From: Ovis canadensis
Taxonomy: Eukaryota > Chordata > Mammalia > Artiodactyla > Bovidae
Reading direction: 5' to 3'
Assembly (NCBI RefSeq): GCF_042477335.2
Contig: NC_091247.1
Coordinates: forward strand, 1,386,501-1,450,500
Length of the DNA: 64,000 bases
The translations under genes were made by a program, and so were the position numbers. How positions within the stretch are numbered: the first letter of the stretch is position 1; each line of letters opens with the position of its first letter. The notes beneath the pieces were generated by a model. The model worked only from the letters and a program-made list of their open reading frames with translations, ran no database searches and was not told the origin of the DNA. Below, piece by piece: positions 12,873 to 27,800 of the stretch.

Positions 12873-13331
12873 TCAAAATCAGACAGAGAAGGGAAAGATC
12901 AAAACACGACACAGCAGTGTCCTCCGGATCACTGGCCAGACCTGGGGACGCATCGCTGTGAGCTGTCGGCTGTGCTGAGCTTACGGCTTGAGGCAGGGCT
13001 GCCAACTGCCCAGGGTCACGGAGGGGCCCCAGCGCCACGGAGGGGCCCCAGCGCGCCCTGCCAGGAGCCGGTGCCCTCCCCAAGGAGCCGGCTCCCACCA
13101 AGGCCTCTTCCCACCTTCCCGCCTGCCCTCCGTCCATCACCAGGGCCCCCTTCCTGGAGGGTAATCAAACTCATCAAGCAGAAAAGAGATATCTAATTTC
13201 TAAAAGCCTCCCTCACCACACTGATGGCTTTGTGAACCGCTGTCTTCATGATAAGGAGGCTTCTAGGAGCCCGGATACTTGGTACCTGAGACAAGATAAT
13301 TTGACAAGCGCTCACTACAAAAAAAAAGCCA

Positions 13332-13530
13332 ACTTATGGGAAAAGATCTTGATTGCTGGGAAAGATTGAAGGCAGGAGAAGGGGACGACAGAGGATGAGA
13401 CAGTTGGATGGCATCACTGACTCAATAGAATTGAATTTGAACAAACTCCGGGAGACAATGGAGGACAGAGAAGCCTGGCATGCTGCAGTCCATGGGGTCG
13501 AAAGAGTTGGACACAACTGAGCAACTGAAC
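13332..13530 (+). mobile_element. BovB LINE extreme 3' fragment
   Basis: The terminal 200 bases only (gctgggaaagattgaaggc to gagcaactgaac). Antisense to OLFM1. Confidence 0.85.
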
Positions 13531-13799
13531 ACCACCACACAAAATAAAACTGACATTGACCTGGGGACCAAGAGGAACAACACCTGTGGTGTCAGTTGGG
13601 GTAGAATCCTCCAGAGTGGGGTCCGTCCTCTGCAGCACCTAAGTCACTGGTTCTGGCTCACGGACCCTAACAGGTCTGCTGGGTCACAGGGGGTGTGTGA
13701 CCCAGCAGGAGGTGGGGAGAGGGCATTGGAGGGGAGGGTGAGTTGGGAGACAGCCTGAACCTCAGAGGTCAATAAACGGTTAATAAAATCATTAACCAG

Positions 13800-13920
13800 C
13801 CTTTCCTGAGACCTTGGGCAGCTCACGTGAGGCTTCTGGCCCTGGTTTTCCCATCAGCCTAGGGGAGACAGACGATCTCTGGCTGGAGGGCAGCTGCAGG
13901 ACTCAGCGAGGCCAGGCACG
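13800..13920 (-). mobile_element. MIR-like fragment
   Basis: The order gagaccttgggcagctcac, then a cccatc segment, resembles antisense MIR. Diverged. Confidence 0.45.
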
Positions 13921-14049
13921 GGACCGCAGCTGAAGGCTGGGCACAGCCGTCGCCGCGTCCGGAAACCACTGCCTCCTCTCGTATTCCAACATGTGCTCGC
14001 GACGCGCTCTGCCGGCCCCTGGCACTCAGGGCCCGCCCTCGGGGTCCGC

Positions 14050-14280
14050 CGCCATCACCTTGTTTTCACGTCGGCATTGCTGATATTTCCACCCACGTCT
14101 GTGATAAGGGCACACTCCTAACCGAATTCAGAACCACGGCGGCATTTTCCGGGAGGCGGGGGAGGGGCAGAGGATGAAATTGAAGGATAGGGTAACATTC
14201 GGCCAATTAAATCGTTCACTGGTGATTGACTGGTAATTCATTGGCCAATTAAGCTGTTAGAAAACGTCCAAGCACCAGCT
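14050..14280. promoter_or_regulatory. Candidate element with duplicated CCAAT/homeodomain motif
   Basis: The 10-mer ggccaattaa occurs at 14201-14210 and again at 14243-14252, and the second copy sits in the palindrome ttggccaa. The interval between them also contains gattgactggtaatt. The pair of CCAAT plus TAATT cores 42 bp apart in repeat-free sequence suggests a regulatory site. Confidence 0.35.
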
Positions 14281-14582
14281 CCCTGTCACGACTCAGAAAA
14301 TAAAATGAAAACGAGCATCGCCCCCAGAATCCCGACTCGGTGGCTTCCCAGGTTTGCAGGCTGTAGCCGGCCCCGCTCCCCAGAGCCCCGCGCCTTTGTC
14401 CCCAGGGATGAGGTGTGGGAAGGGGCTGCTGAGGAGGTGGTGGGGAAGGTGGAGGTTGTTGCATAAAGAAAATGCACAGGCCGCTAGGAAGCGGGAAATG
14501 GTCCCTCAGGCGTCTCCCCCAGAAGGAGGACTGTGCCAGAGGCACCGTGCAGATTCCGGACTGAAACAGAAGCCGTCGTGCC

Positions 14583-15104
14583 CTCTAAAGGGGGAGGGGC
14601 CGTACAGAATCCAAAGGGGCGGGGCCTGGGAGGTACAGCATCTAAAGGGGACGGGACCTGGGAGGTGCAGGGTCTAAAGGGGGCGGGGCCTGGGAGGAAG
14701 AGCAGCTGAAGGGGCGGGGCCGGGGAGGTGTAGCGTCTAAAGGGGCGGGGCCGGGGAGGTGTAGCGTCTAAAGGGGCGGGGCCGGCGAGGTGCAGCGTCT
14801 AAAGGGGCGGGGCCGGGGAGGTGCAGCATCTAAAGGGGCGGGGCCGGGGAGGTGCAGCGTCTAAAGGGGCGGGGCCAGGGAGGTACTGCGTCTAAAGGGG
14901 CAGGGCCGGGGAGGAGCAGCATCTAATAGGGGCGGGGCCAGGTAGGAGCAGCATCTAAAGGGGCGGGGCCTGGGAGGTAGAGCGTCTAAGGGGCGGGGCC
15001 GGGGAGGTGCAGGGTCTAAAGGGGGCGGGGCCGGGGAGATAGAGCATCTAAAGGGGGCGGGGCCGGGGAGGTGGAGCGTGTAAGGGGGCGGGGCCGGGGA
15101 GGTA
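14583..15104. repeat. 31-bp GC-box minisatellite, about 17 copies
   Basis: The tandem unit is approximately tctaaaggggcggggccggg followed by gaggtgcagcg. Most copies keep an intact GGGGCGGGGCC, the consensus Sp1/KLF site, giving a dense array of GC boxes inside an intron. Copies at both edges are the most diverged. Many CpGs are spaced at the repeat period. Confidence 0.93.
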
Positions 15105-15109
15105 CAAAG

Positions 15110-16332
<1,223 letters not shown>

Positions 16333-19300
16333 CTACACCTCTGGGGTGGGGGTGGGGGCTGGCCTTGCTCAGGCGCCGTCTTCTCCTCTGGGAGGTGGGG
16401 GCAGCAGCAGCTGCACCTCCCAAGGCTGTTGGAGAAAGTCTACCCGAGCCCGGGTGCCAAAAGGAAGGTGCCGGACGGTCAGAACCAGACCGGGAGAAGG
16501 CTGGCTGCTCCTTCCCGCTGGAGGGCCTGAGAGCTTCCCCACAGGGCGACGGCTCCTTACTGCCTGGAGGAGGCGCCCGGCGTCAGGGGGCTGGAGTGTG
16601 AAGACATGGCACACGGGGGTGACTGCGCCCTGGGCATGCCCTCAGCGCCCTCCTGTCACACAGATGGAGGCTGGAGGCTGACCACCCGGCTGGGATGTCC
16701 TTGGGGTCACCCTGCCGCTCGGGCAGGGCTGAGCTGAAAGCCCGCACTCCTAGGCATCCAGCAGAAATCCCCCTCCTGCCACCTGGACGCCAACCTGCGC
16801 ACATGGCCCTGAAGTCTTCAGGAAAAAGTGAACTCAGCTGGCCTCACAAGGACAGAAGGTTCCTGAGCCACCGAAGCCCAGGGGCCCCTGGGCGCAGGCA
16901 CGCGGGGTCCTTGTCATCTGCAATGACCTCCTTTTCCTCCAGGCCTGGCCTGCATGAGGCCCACTCTGCTACACTGCCGCTGCATCAGCAGACGCACAGG
17001 TCAGTCTGCCAAGCTCGCGTGTTTTCAGAAGATCGCCTGTGACTTAACCCGGGGGACTGTGGTGTAGCCGGGGGTCGTCCCACCAGGCGAGGTGGGCCCA
17101 GCCTCGGGAGCTGGTCCCAGGGGGAGGCCCACACCCACCGCTGCAGTGTCTGGGGGGCCTCCCACTTTCTCCTTAAAATAAAGTGGGGTGAGTACATCCA
17201 TAAACATCACTGAACCAGACTGGAGAGATGGGCCCCCCCACCGCCAACATCCCGTCTCGGTGTCCTGACAGCTTGCATCCGGGCACTGCAGAGGCTCTGG
17301 GCAGGGATCAGGGGCCGACTGCAAGCAGAAGAAACGCAGCTTTACCCCCAAATTCCGTCAAGTCACGCGGCCCCGTTCCCCAGGCTGCTGCCTCTGGCCC
17401 AGATTTGAGAAAGAAACTCAACTATTTTTACTTGTCCATCTCTTCCCAGGATCTATTTTGCCTGTTCCCCTTTCAGGAGTAATTCTGAATTTGCCTTTTT
17501 AAATACTGTCCCCTCAGGGCCCTGGCCCTCGCTGGCCTCACAGGGAGATGAGTCTGCAGACAGGCCGAGGTCACTGCAGAGAGCAAGTCGGCCCAGCCCT
17601 ATCCACACCCCCATCTGTGGAGGACAGACGGACGTTACATCCAGTTTAGCCTGCATCTACAGCGCCCAGAAGTGAGGAGAAAGTAAGTGGGTCCTTGGAA
17701 GTCTCGAGAGAGAGTGTGCTCTTCCCTGAGAGCCGCAAAGGTCTGGAGTCCTCCCCACTGCTGAGCCGGGACAGTGGTCCCATCGGCCCCTGGAAGGAGA
17801 AGTCTCAAGGCACCATGACCAACCCCAGGGCACCACGGTTCTGCCCCAGGGGGACGCCCGCTGGCACTCATCACAGCACGCCTCCCAGCGAGATGTCCCT
17901 CTCAACAGTGCTCTGCCCCACCTTCGTTGGCCACACCCGGCCTGGGACACGCTCCCCCAAAGGAGCGCACTCCCCGGAAGGGGACAGACTCCCCCGAAGG
18001 GGACGAACAGCCATCCTCTACAGCACAGAGGGTGAGCACGGCGGGTGGACCCCCAGCACAGCCCGTTGCTGGCCCAGTTCTTGGCTCCCCTGCGGCTGTG
18101 CCGGGGCCGAGCCCCCAGCGGGACAGCCAGACCAGCCCCCTTCTTCCCTGGCCACCTACACTGATGCCGCTGCAGGGCCCGCCTCCTTCTGGACCGTACC
18201 CACCCTTCCTCCCAACCCAGGTGGGGCCCGCACACCCCTGGACGTAGACCTGGGCATCTGGGTCTCACCGGCCCGAGAGGACACCCCGGGCTGCCCGTCC
18301 CCCACAAGGCTCAGCCTGGAGCTGTCCGAACTGAGTGGATGAATGACTGAGCCGCCTCTCGGGAGCCGAGAGGGATAACTGCGCGCCTGCCAGAGCCCCT
18401 CCTCCCCCGGCAGAGGGGCCATAAAGGTGGGCCACTTCTGAGTGCGCCCTTCTTATCTGTCAGGAGGACACCCTCCTCAGAGGCGGGCGTGGGATGAGCC
18501 CAGGAACCAGCCGTCATGAGTCATGTGCCAGGGAAGGCCGTGGGCACAGGCTCACACTGAGATGGCGGCCCAGTCCAGGCGGGGCTGCCCTGGGCGGTCC
18601 CGCTGGTCTGGCCCCCCCGTGGCTGCAGAGAGGGGGAGCTAGCGGTGGGGGCGTCCGCGGCAGCGCAAGCCCTGCCCCACCCTGGGCGAGGTCTCCTCTG
18701 GCCCCTCGGAGGGAGCCTTACAGTCACAGGGAGGGATGGGCGGAGCAGGGCCCCGCCGGCCAGGGGGCCCGCTTGCCCAGCTCCTGATTACAGGCTGGCT
18801 CTGCTCTCCTCCGGGGCTGCAGGCCGCCTGCCCTGCTTGAGTCACGGAGTTATTTTTGGTTCTCCATCCAGACTGGTTCTGCCAAGACCTGGGGAACTGA
18901 CAGGATCTAAAAAAGCCCCACGGCAGAGCCGCGAGGCCGAGTCTTGGCACATTCAGTTCACGGAAGTGTCCCTCACCTGTCAGGAGCGTTCGGGCTTCGG
19001 GCAGGGGGTGGGGGTTGGGAAGGGGGCAGGCTTGGAAAGCCAGGCAGGGTCAGCAGCTGCATCTCAGAGGAGGCTGGTGCAGGGGCACAGCACCCACAGC
19101 TGGGGCCCCTGAGAGCCAGGACGGTCTCAGGGGGCGGGGGGTGCCTGACCCCAGCAGCCCCTCTGCTGAAACCCTCGGGCGCCCGCTCGTCCTAGAAGGA
19201 CGTCACTTCTGAACATGCGCGTGGTCTCCAAGGGGCGCCTGAGCAGGCCCAAGGTGCCGTGCCCACCCAGGAATCGGGCCAGAGGCCAGACTGAGGGGCT

Positions 19301-19881
19301 GATGGCCGAGCGGCAGGCGGACAGGTCCCCAGACGGCCCATCGGGTCCGTCTCCCCCAGCCCCAGCTTTTATCCCGTGCAGACTGGGAAGAGTGGAGCTG
19401 GCAGAGCTGGCCACGCTGAGCCCTCAGACAGACAGGTCCCTGCGGACAGACCACCTGGGCGGGGCCGCCTCCCTGCACATGAGCCCCGAGGGGCCGCCTG
19501 TCTCTCCTCCGCACCCAGCAGGGCTGGAGTGCCGGGAGACCTCTCACCACGGGAATCCGGAGCTCCCCCGGAAGGAACCCAGTCGGGGGGGGGGGGGACA
19601 CTGGCCTGCATGGACCCCACTGAGGTCACTGCCCTGAGCAGCGCTTGAACTTGGGTTCCCTCATCCTCGCCGTTCTAGTCAGTCCCCTGCACAGTGAGAC
19701 ACCCTGAACTCCCCTCTCAGAGCTGCATGTAAATCCTCATGTGCTCATTTACCCACTGTCCCTGGCTCTGTCCAGGCCCCTGGGGAGGAGGTAAGGGCCC
19801 CTCTCTCCGTCTCCTTGACCTTTGACTCAGGACGGATGGTCTGACTGGGGGCAGCCCTGAAATTAGCTAGCTCCTCTTATT

Positions 19882-20100
19882 TTGGGCTTCCCAGGTGGTG
19901 CTAGTGGTAAAGAGCCCGCCTGCCGATTCAGGAGATGTAAGAAACTCAGGTTCGATCCCTGGGTCGGGAAGATTCCCTGGAGAAGGGCATGGCAGCCAAC
20001 TCCAGTATTCTTGCCTGGAGAGTCCCCATGGGCAGAGGAGCCTGGCGGGCCACAGCCCAAGGGGTCACAGACAGTTGGACGCGACTGAGAGCGCCCACGC
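19882..20100 (+). mobile_element. Bov-tA SINE
   Basis: Near full-length plus-oriented copy starting gggcttcccaggtggtgcta with an intact box B (ggttcgatccctgggtcgg). Antisense to OLFM1. Confidence 0.9.
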
Positions 20101-21084
20101 GTACCTCTCATCTTACAGACGGGAAAATCCTGGCGCTGACGGGACACGGGGCAGTGGCGCTCTGTGCTGGGTCTCGAGTCTCTGGCTGCAGCTGGTTTAG
20201 CCGCTGTGGTGTCTGACTGCAGGCCGTCTGGGGCTGGGGCGGCGGTGGGGGGGTGGGTATGCTTGGGTGGGTGAAAGCTTGGGGGCAGGGCTGAACCAAA
20301 TGACTCCTGAGAGACGCCGAGCCCAGGGTCCAGTTCCCGAAATCAGAGTTTCAGATTCAAGTTCTGGCTGGGCCATTAGGACACAATCCCATTGAGAGAA
20401 GGATTTAAAAATGGAAACAGAAAACCAATGGGACCAGCAGCCCTTGTTTTTTTTTTTTTTCCTCCCCTGTACATGTTCTGGGCTCAGAAATTGTCAGCAA
20501 CACTGATGTGGAAAGGAGAGACCTAATTAAGAGGACTTTGGGAAACTGCAGGGAGACCCTCATCCCCAGCCTCACAGCACGAGGGTCACCGAGATGCTCT
20601 TCACTAGAGCAAGAGGCTTGCAGGCAGAATGAGACCCGGGGCCAAAGGGCGAGGTGGAGGGGGGCAGGGTGTGGGGTGGGCAGGGGGCCGGGGGAGAACT
20701 GCTGGCCCCTGCCTGAGACGCTGTGTCTCCAGGAGTCCTGCCCACCCAAGATGGCACTGTGTGGGCAGCTGGCTTACTTGTGCTATGCTCATAGCTACCT
20801 CCCAGCAAGGCAAACAGCCTGCTAAGAGGGCACCTACTTGTACCTAAAATAAAGACTAAATGAAGTGGCCACAGGATAGTAGCTGGGGTTTAAGCCGCCG
20901 AGCTTGAGTGAAGGCTAGGGTGAGGGCGAGGCTGCAGCTGAACCTACAGCCTGTGGTCTGCCCTCCGCCTGCCTCCCTGCCGGCCATCTGTCTCATACTC
21001 TCTCTACCTGCCGACCACACTATCCCTTACGACCTCCTCACCTGCCCTCGTGTGCTTCCACCATCTCCTCTGTGCCGGGCTCGC

Positions 21085-21240
21085 TGCACAATCCGTGACG
21101 TGAACTCACACAGCGACCCCAGGGCACAGGGACTCCTCTGCCTTCGTTGTATAGATGGAGGGGAGGTTGGAACCGGAAGTGGTCAGTGCCCTGGTTGAGC
21201 CACACGGCCACCGAGTGGCACTTCCTGCCTCAGGACACCA
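21085..21240 (+). mobile_element. MIR fragment
   Basis: MIR-like order: ctcacacagcgaccc, a gtatagatgg core, gtcagtgccctgg, then a gagccacacgg-type 3' part. Diverged. Confidence 0.5.
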
Positions 21241-23041
21241 ACAGGCGGGGCCCTCGGCTGCTGCCCTCCTGAATTGCCTGCCAAGCGCTGGTTAGAGGCA
21301 GATCCCCACCCCCGACCCCGCTGCCACTGGCTCAGCACGTCCATCTCTGGGCCAAGGTCTTTCTGAAGAAGGAATTAAGCACAGAAGCAGCTGCACTCCA
21401 CGGTGGAGAGCAGGGCTCCGGGGGCCTCTTCGTTCTCTCTCCTCACTCCCGAGAGGGCCATTTCAGCGGCCCGAGGGCAGCCACGTGAAAGCCCCAAGAT
21501 CGCTAGCCTGAAAAATGAATTCAGCCGGCTTCTAAAAATAGGCCGAGTTTGGAGGGGAAGGCCACCCGCCTGGGACAGGCAGCCTTCTCCTGGAAAGGCG
21601 CCTAGCGTCTCATCAGAGCTAACTTCTCTCTCTGAATTTCCACCTTACTGCTTGGTCTGTTAATCAGAAAATGTGGAGGTTTAATCTTGGTTTCTCACTG
21701 GTCTACGTGGTCTTTCTACCAGGGAATAAAAACAGTGCTGTGCGGAAATGAGTAACAAGAGAGAAGTGTCGGGGAAGTGTCCGGAGGGTCTGGAGAGTGG
21801 GATGGGAGTGTAGCGCCTTCACAGGCAGGAGCCAAAGACAGTGCCCGCCAGAGGTCACCACACAGCCCGTAACCACTGAGAAGCCCGACACCCAGCAATA
21901 CGCCAAACATTCCTGCTGCCTCCTGGACGCTGATATGGGAAGGGCGGGTGGAGACCGTCCAGCCCAGACCTGTCCTGAAACTGTCGCAGGTCACCCGGCC
22001 CCGGACACACCAGGACTTGGGCACCAGGCACCACATGTGAAGAACAGTAGCACAGAATCCCTCACAAGACGCGGACGAGCGCACACACCACAGCGGACTC
22101 CTTCCAAGCCTCCAGCATCGCTCACTGCCCTCGCTGGGCCTGGGGGACTTTCCTAGGGCACCTAGAACAGCATTAAAAATAACCCAGACATGGGAACCTA
22201 TTCACACAAAAGGTTGGCTGACTCTGTCTCCTTGCCCTTTGAACGTTTTCTGTCTCCCACCTAATAGCACTGGGTTTGTTTGTTTGTTCTTTTTTTAAAG
22301 TACTTGTTCTTTTGGGATGTTTTAAGTTTAAAATACGGCATTTGTAGTGTGCAGGGGGCGGGGGGTAGGGGATGAAAAGAGGACCAAGTGAAAGCGCCAG
22401 ATAAAACCTAAAGGAAACTCGTGCATAAAGCAGAATCACGCTGTTACTCTAAAAAGTAAACAATAAGAAAATGAACCACCTTTGCGTTAGAAAACAGTGA
22501 GTGAGAAGGGCCAGCCAATCTTTCCTAAGAAAACCTAAAAATGGAATTGGGATTTAACATGTGCTGTTTCAAAATGGACTCCGACGTGGACACGTTAAGA
22601 TTTGCTAAATTAACCAGAAAGTTGATAAGGTGATGGGTATCCACCACAGACAAGACTCGGAAGGAGCCTTGGGGCCACCGGCTCCCAGCCCCGCCCCCTC
22701 CAGGTGCCAGAGGGATCCCCTCGCTTGTTAGGAATGGCGAGCCTTCCGCCTCGATGCGATGGAATTTTCTGCATGGTTCGGTTTCTCAGGGAGCTGTGTC
22801 AGCCCTTTCCTGAAAGCTGGAGGGGATGAGATGTGCTTCCAGCTCTATGAAACTCGTGTCCTAAAAAGCCACCCAACACACAGGGACACAAGCGCGCACA
22901 CACCCGTGCACACACACTCTCTTCAGATGCCATGTAACATCTAACATCAGTTTTCCAGATGTGCAGCTCAGTGGGGTCTGTGAGCTGGCCTCTGCACGGG
23001 ATTGGACAAGGCCCTAGGACAGGCGCGGCCTACACTCCTCA

Positions 23042-23440
<399 letters not shown>

Positions 23441-23599
23441 TCAGTGCGATGCGTGCAAAAACTTCTAACACCCTGCCTTGGCCTGGCTTCTCCCTAGGTA
23501 AGGGAAAATGTCCACACTCCCGCTTTCTTTATAGATTGATTTATTCTGGTCCACAGGAGTTAGAAGAGTATATTAAACAGTCTTCAGAACACCAACATA

Positions 23600-23930
23600 T
23601 TTGGGAAAGGTCTTTATTGTCAGTTTAGAATGCAACATCTTATGGTTACATGCTTTAAGTCACATACACAAAGTCTCTCTTTTTTTGTTTGCTTTTGTTT
23701 TTTCAAAAAATGCATTGACAAGGGTTCAAACTATTCATGAAATGCATCTACAGCCACATGCAAAAGAGATCCTGGTTGTGTTCAAGGTTCCTTAGGGGCA
23801 GGTGCTAAGTAACGGGAAATAACAGTAAAAATGCAGGCTGCAAAAAAGCTCTCTGGGTCTCTGTCATGGTTACATGGGAGTGGACTGCTTCTTCAGTCTG
23901 CAGCATTGAAAAAACTCTTTTAAGTTAGCC
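23600..23930 (-). CDS. OLFM1: OLFM1 alternative terminal exon Y (short AMY/BMY isoforms)
   Basis: A strong minus-strand acceptor, with a pyrimidine-rich tract ending cttgcttgcag, is followed immediately by GGC TAA. The coding part (23925-23930) is therefore one glycine and a stop; the remainder is 3'UTR. Joined to exon 3 in frame, it yields 153 residues from start B or 125 from start A. This matches the known pancortin Y tail, which adds a single glycine after the M region. An AATAAA lies at 23613-23618, with a GU-rich element (near 23585-23597) beyond the likely cleavage point. The products lack the olfactomedin propeller. The lower boundary is approximate. Confidence 0.87.
23613..23618 (-). 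terminator. OLFM1: poly(A) signal AATAAA for short OLFM1 isoforms
   Basis: A minus-strand AATAAA lies about 310 nt after the exon Y stop codon. Downstream in the transcript is the GU-rich sequence tgttggtgtt, as expected for a cleavage/polyadenylation site. Confidence 0.8.
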
Positions 23931-24429
23931 CTGCAAGCAAGAAAATGAAAACTGTTGAAGAGCTAGCTTACTAGCCTGCCTGAAACAGACAGCCATTAAC
24001 AGACAAATATTTTCACCGTCACTTAAAAAAAAATCACGCTTCAAGGCTAGAGTCAGTCCAGACAAACTGCTTTCACAGTCATTTAGGTGCCCTCACAGGA
24101 ACTGCTGCTGCAAGTGTTCAAGGCAATTAAAGTGCGGTCAGAAGCAAGGGTAGCCTGTCTCCCCCCCCGCCCCTCAGAGCCATAGCATTCAAGATCTGAG
24201 GACTAGGAGAGCATGCTTGCAAGGAGGAGCTAGCCCACGGATGCTGGGACATCCCTAGAGCAATCTGAGTCCACCCCCGGAAGAGAGTGCTCGCCTGATG
24301 AGGAGAGACAGAGGCTCTTCTGGGTCAGGCAGGTCGAAACCTCTTTCTGAGATAGTTCATGGTGACATGCCAGAAGCAAGGACTGGCCCACCTGAGCCCA
24401 GCAAGAGGGACTCCTCAACAGGGTCAAGC

Positions 24430-25010
24430 TGCTATTATTTCATTTACCGTACAGATTTATAGCTTCATTAGCTTGCCATTTCGTCTATATAATGTATGGC
24501 TTTTACAAGCGAATTAGTTCTTGCAGCACGCAGGGAGAGCATCAAAGGAAAACATTAGCATAAAAAGGCCGGAAGACCCAGAGCATCAGCAGTTTGCAGT
24601 CCAGCGGGGCTGTGTAATTTGACCCGTTCATTTACATCTGGGCTTGGTTTCTAATTAACACGCATGTATGCCTTAATTAAGGTGCATATCGTTTGTCAAT
24701 TTAATGATTTTGAAGCTGAGTAAACTCTAGGTGTATATATACATATTTGTACATATGTATTTATAATTTTAGGTCAAACCAACTCTGGCTCTAACAGTGG
24801 AGTTATGTGGAGGAAACGAGTAACTGGGAGGTGAGAAAGATGCTGGTGTCTCTCTGCCTTCCCTGCAAATCTACAGCGAGCCTTGTTGCCGCTAAATTAG
24901 GTCAGATGTGAAGAACTGCCCTGAGCGATCCCTGCTCAGAAATGGCTCTAATCAATTAAGCTAATCCTTGGCTAATGTGATTCACCTGCAGCAGCTGTGG
25001 GTCGGGAAGG
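24430..25010. promoter_or_regulatory. Candidate conserved intronic enhancer with POU/SOX/homeodomain sites
   Basis: An AT-rich repeat-free block contains the perfect 12-bp palindrome ccttaattaagg (24671-24682), an adjoining gtgcatatc (octamer-like) next to tttgtc (SOX-like), several TAATTA/CTAAT cores, and a second cluster around gctctaatcaattaagctaat (24940-24962) followed by cacctgcagcagctgtg E-boxes. Function and conservation are inferred. Confidence 0.45.
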
Positions 25011-25235
25011 ACCAATCATGTCCCTTCCCAGCTAATCTGTGACTTGGCTGGAGAAGCTGGGGCCTGGGGTCCTGGCCTGGGAAGCTAATAGGTGTGAAAA
25101 CCACATCTCAACTCTGTCCCTTTCAAGGTGAATTTCCTCCAAACCAGGGCAAGGGTAGGTGGCCTCTCTACTTCCAAGGAAGGCTGCCATTGGCAAGAAA
25201 AAGAGCAATCCTTGCTGGGGTCCTCCCTGGGTTCA

Positions 25236-25964
<729 letters not shown>

Positions 25965-27599
25965 TTAACTTGTCTATCAGCAGTATCGGGCTGTTATGAG
26001 CAAGAACCCCGGAACAGAGCAAACAGTCTGGTCAACATTTCCTCTGCCATTTTCCAGGATGTGTTCTTACAACCAGGGTGCAGGGACCTCTGGCTCCCTG
26101 TTGGTCAAAGCTCCAGGCTTACGGCTTTGGGTGGCTTTTTCCTTCGGGGGGACAGGCGATCGCGTCTATTCTGCGGGGGATGAAATCCATCAGGCACAAT
26201 CGCCAACAAACGTGAACAGCAGGCGGGGCTCCTCTGCCTCCAGGCACAGCTCTCTACCCCTGAATCCCACTGGGTGTCCCGCTGAGAGGGCTGAGGGCAC
26301 AGCGTGGTGCTCGGGAGCAGGGGACGGGCTCCCTGCTCCTGCATCTCACAAACCATCCATCACACCCCACGGTATCACAGGCAGATGACTGCCCCACAAA
26401 CATGCACATTCAGAACATAGAGTCAGGAATCAATCACTCAGCAAAGGAAGAATCGCCGTTCCACATCTTTACGGGCAGATCTGAATTAAGTCTAGCCTCA
26501 AGATGAAACTTTAATATTCAACAGGGTTCCAGAGAGCTTAAAAGAAAAGCTACTGCCAGAGCATTCTATTTTCAGGAAACTGGCTTGCCCTTCTGCGCCC
26601 ATGCATTCAGGGTGGCGGGGAGGAGGAAAGCGGTGCACAGTTGCTGTCTGGGTCACTTTCTCAGAATTGAATCCAATCACTAGCGGGAAGATAACTCCAT
26701 AATTGCAAATCTTCATTTCTGATTTTATGTTTTTTCCTGAATTTGCAGACACCTTCCCTTTTCGGAACAAAATCGTTTGGGGTGTGAGGCTCAGCTTTGC
26801 CTGGTCAGTAAAAGAAGTCCCCCCAGCAAATAAAAGACCAAGAGGCTTCTCAGTGGGAAGAACTGATGCCGCTCAGCTTGGCGCTAAGGAATGCCTGGGG
26901 CGCTACGGCTTGTTGCTTGAGCGTGGCACACAAGAATTCGGTTTAAAATTTCAGGTTTATGACATAACCGCACGTAGATGACTATGACGCCCTCTGACCC
27001 TTTCTCTTTAGATGCTTCAGGGGAAACTGAAATATATTTGCTCTACTGCCTCAGGTCTTCCTGTCCCCCATCTCCCCCGACCCCAGTGGTTTGTTCTGTC
27101 TCTTTGAGTAACTGTGGACTTCTGAGGAAATTTGTATTTCCTTTATCCTTCCAGGCCCAGCCCAACTGCCACCTCCTCCAGGGAGGCTTCCTTGATGTGC
27201 CAAGCCAGAAGTGGCCACACACCACTTGGAAACACCGTCACCTTGTTGGCACCAGGCCTGCACAGCAGCCACTCACATCCCTGTCTCAGCCACCAGGAGG
27301 GAGGTGTAAGGGCCTTGTTCACACCTGTTACCAGCACACAGGGTCCAGCCCCTAAGGCACGGCCACAGCGGGAGGAAGGAACAGAAACGGCAGCTGCAGT
27401 CAAGACCGCTGCTCCCCCTCCCTCTCCTGGGTGGACTCTTGAAGCCACAGCAGAACCTACAAGGCTGCTGACTAGACTCTGCTGCGCAGAAATGGCTGGG
27501 CCCTCGCTGGCTTCAGCCTGGCCTTCTCAGGCCACACATAGCCCTCCCGGCTATTCAAATGCCAGAGAAGGATGCTGTTAACGTATCTGTGTGTGTGTT

Positions 27600-27800
27600 A
27601 GTCTGTCAGTCAAGTCTGACTCTTTGCGACCCCACGGACTGTAGCCTGCCAGGCTCCTCTGTCCATGGAATTCCCCAGGCAAGAACACTGGAGTGGATTG
27701 CCATTCCCTTCTCCAGAGGAACTTCCCGACCCAGGGATCGAACCTGGGTCTCCTACATCACAGGCAGGTTCTTTACTGTCTGAACTACGGGGAAGTCCTG
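27600..27800 (-). mobile_element. Bov-tA SINE
   Basis: Minus-oriented copy: gactctttgcgaccccacgg through ggatcgaacctgggtctcct to the gaactacggggaagtcc edge. Same orientation as OLFM1 transcription. Confidence 0.9.
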
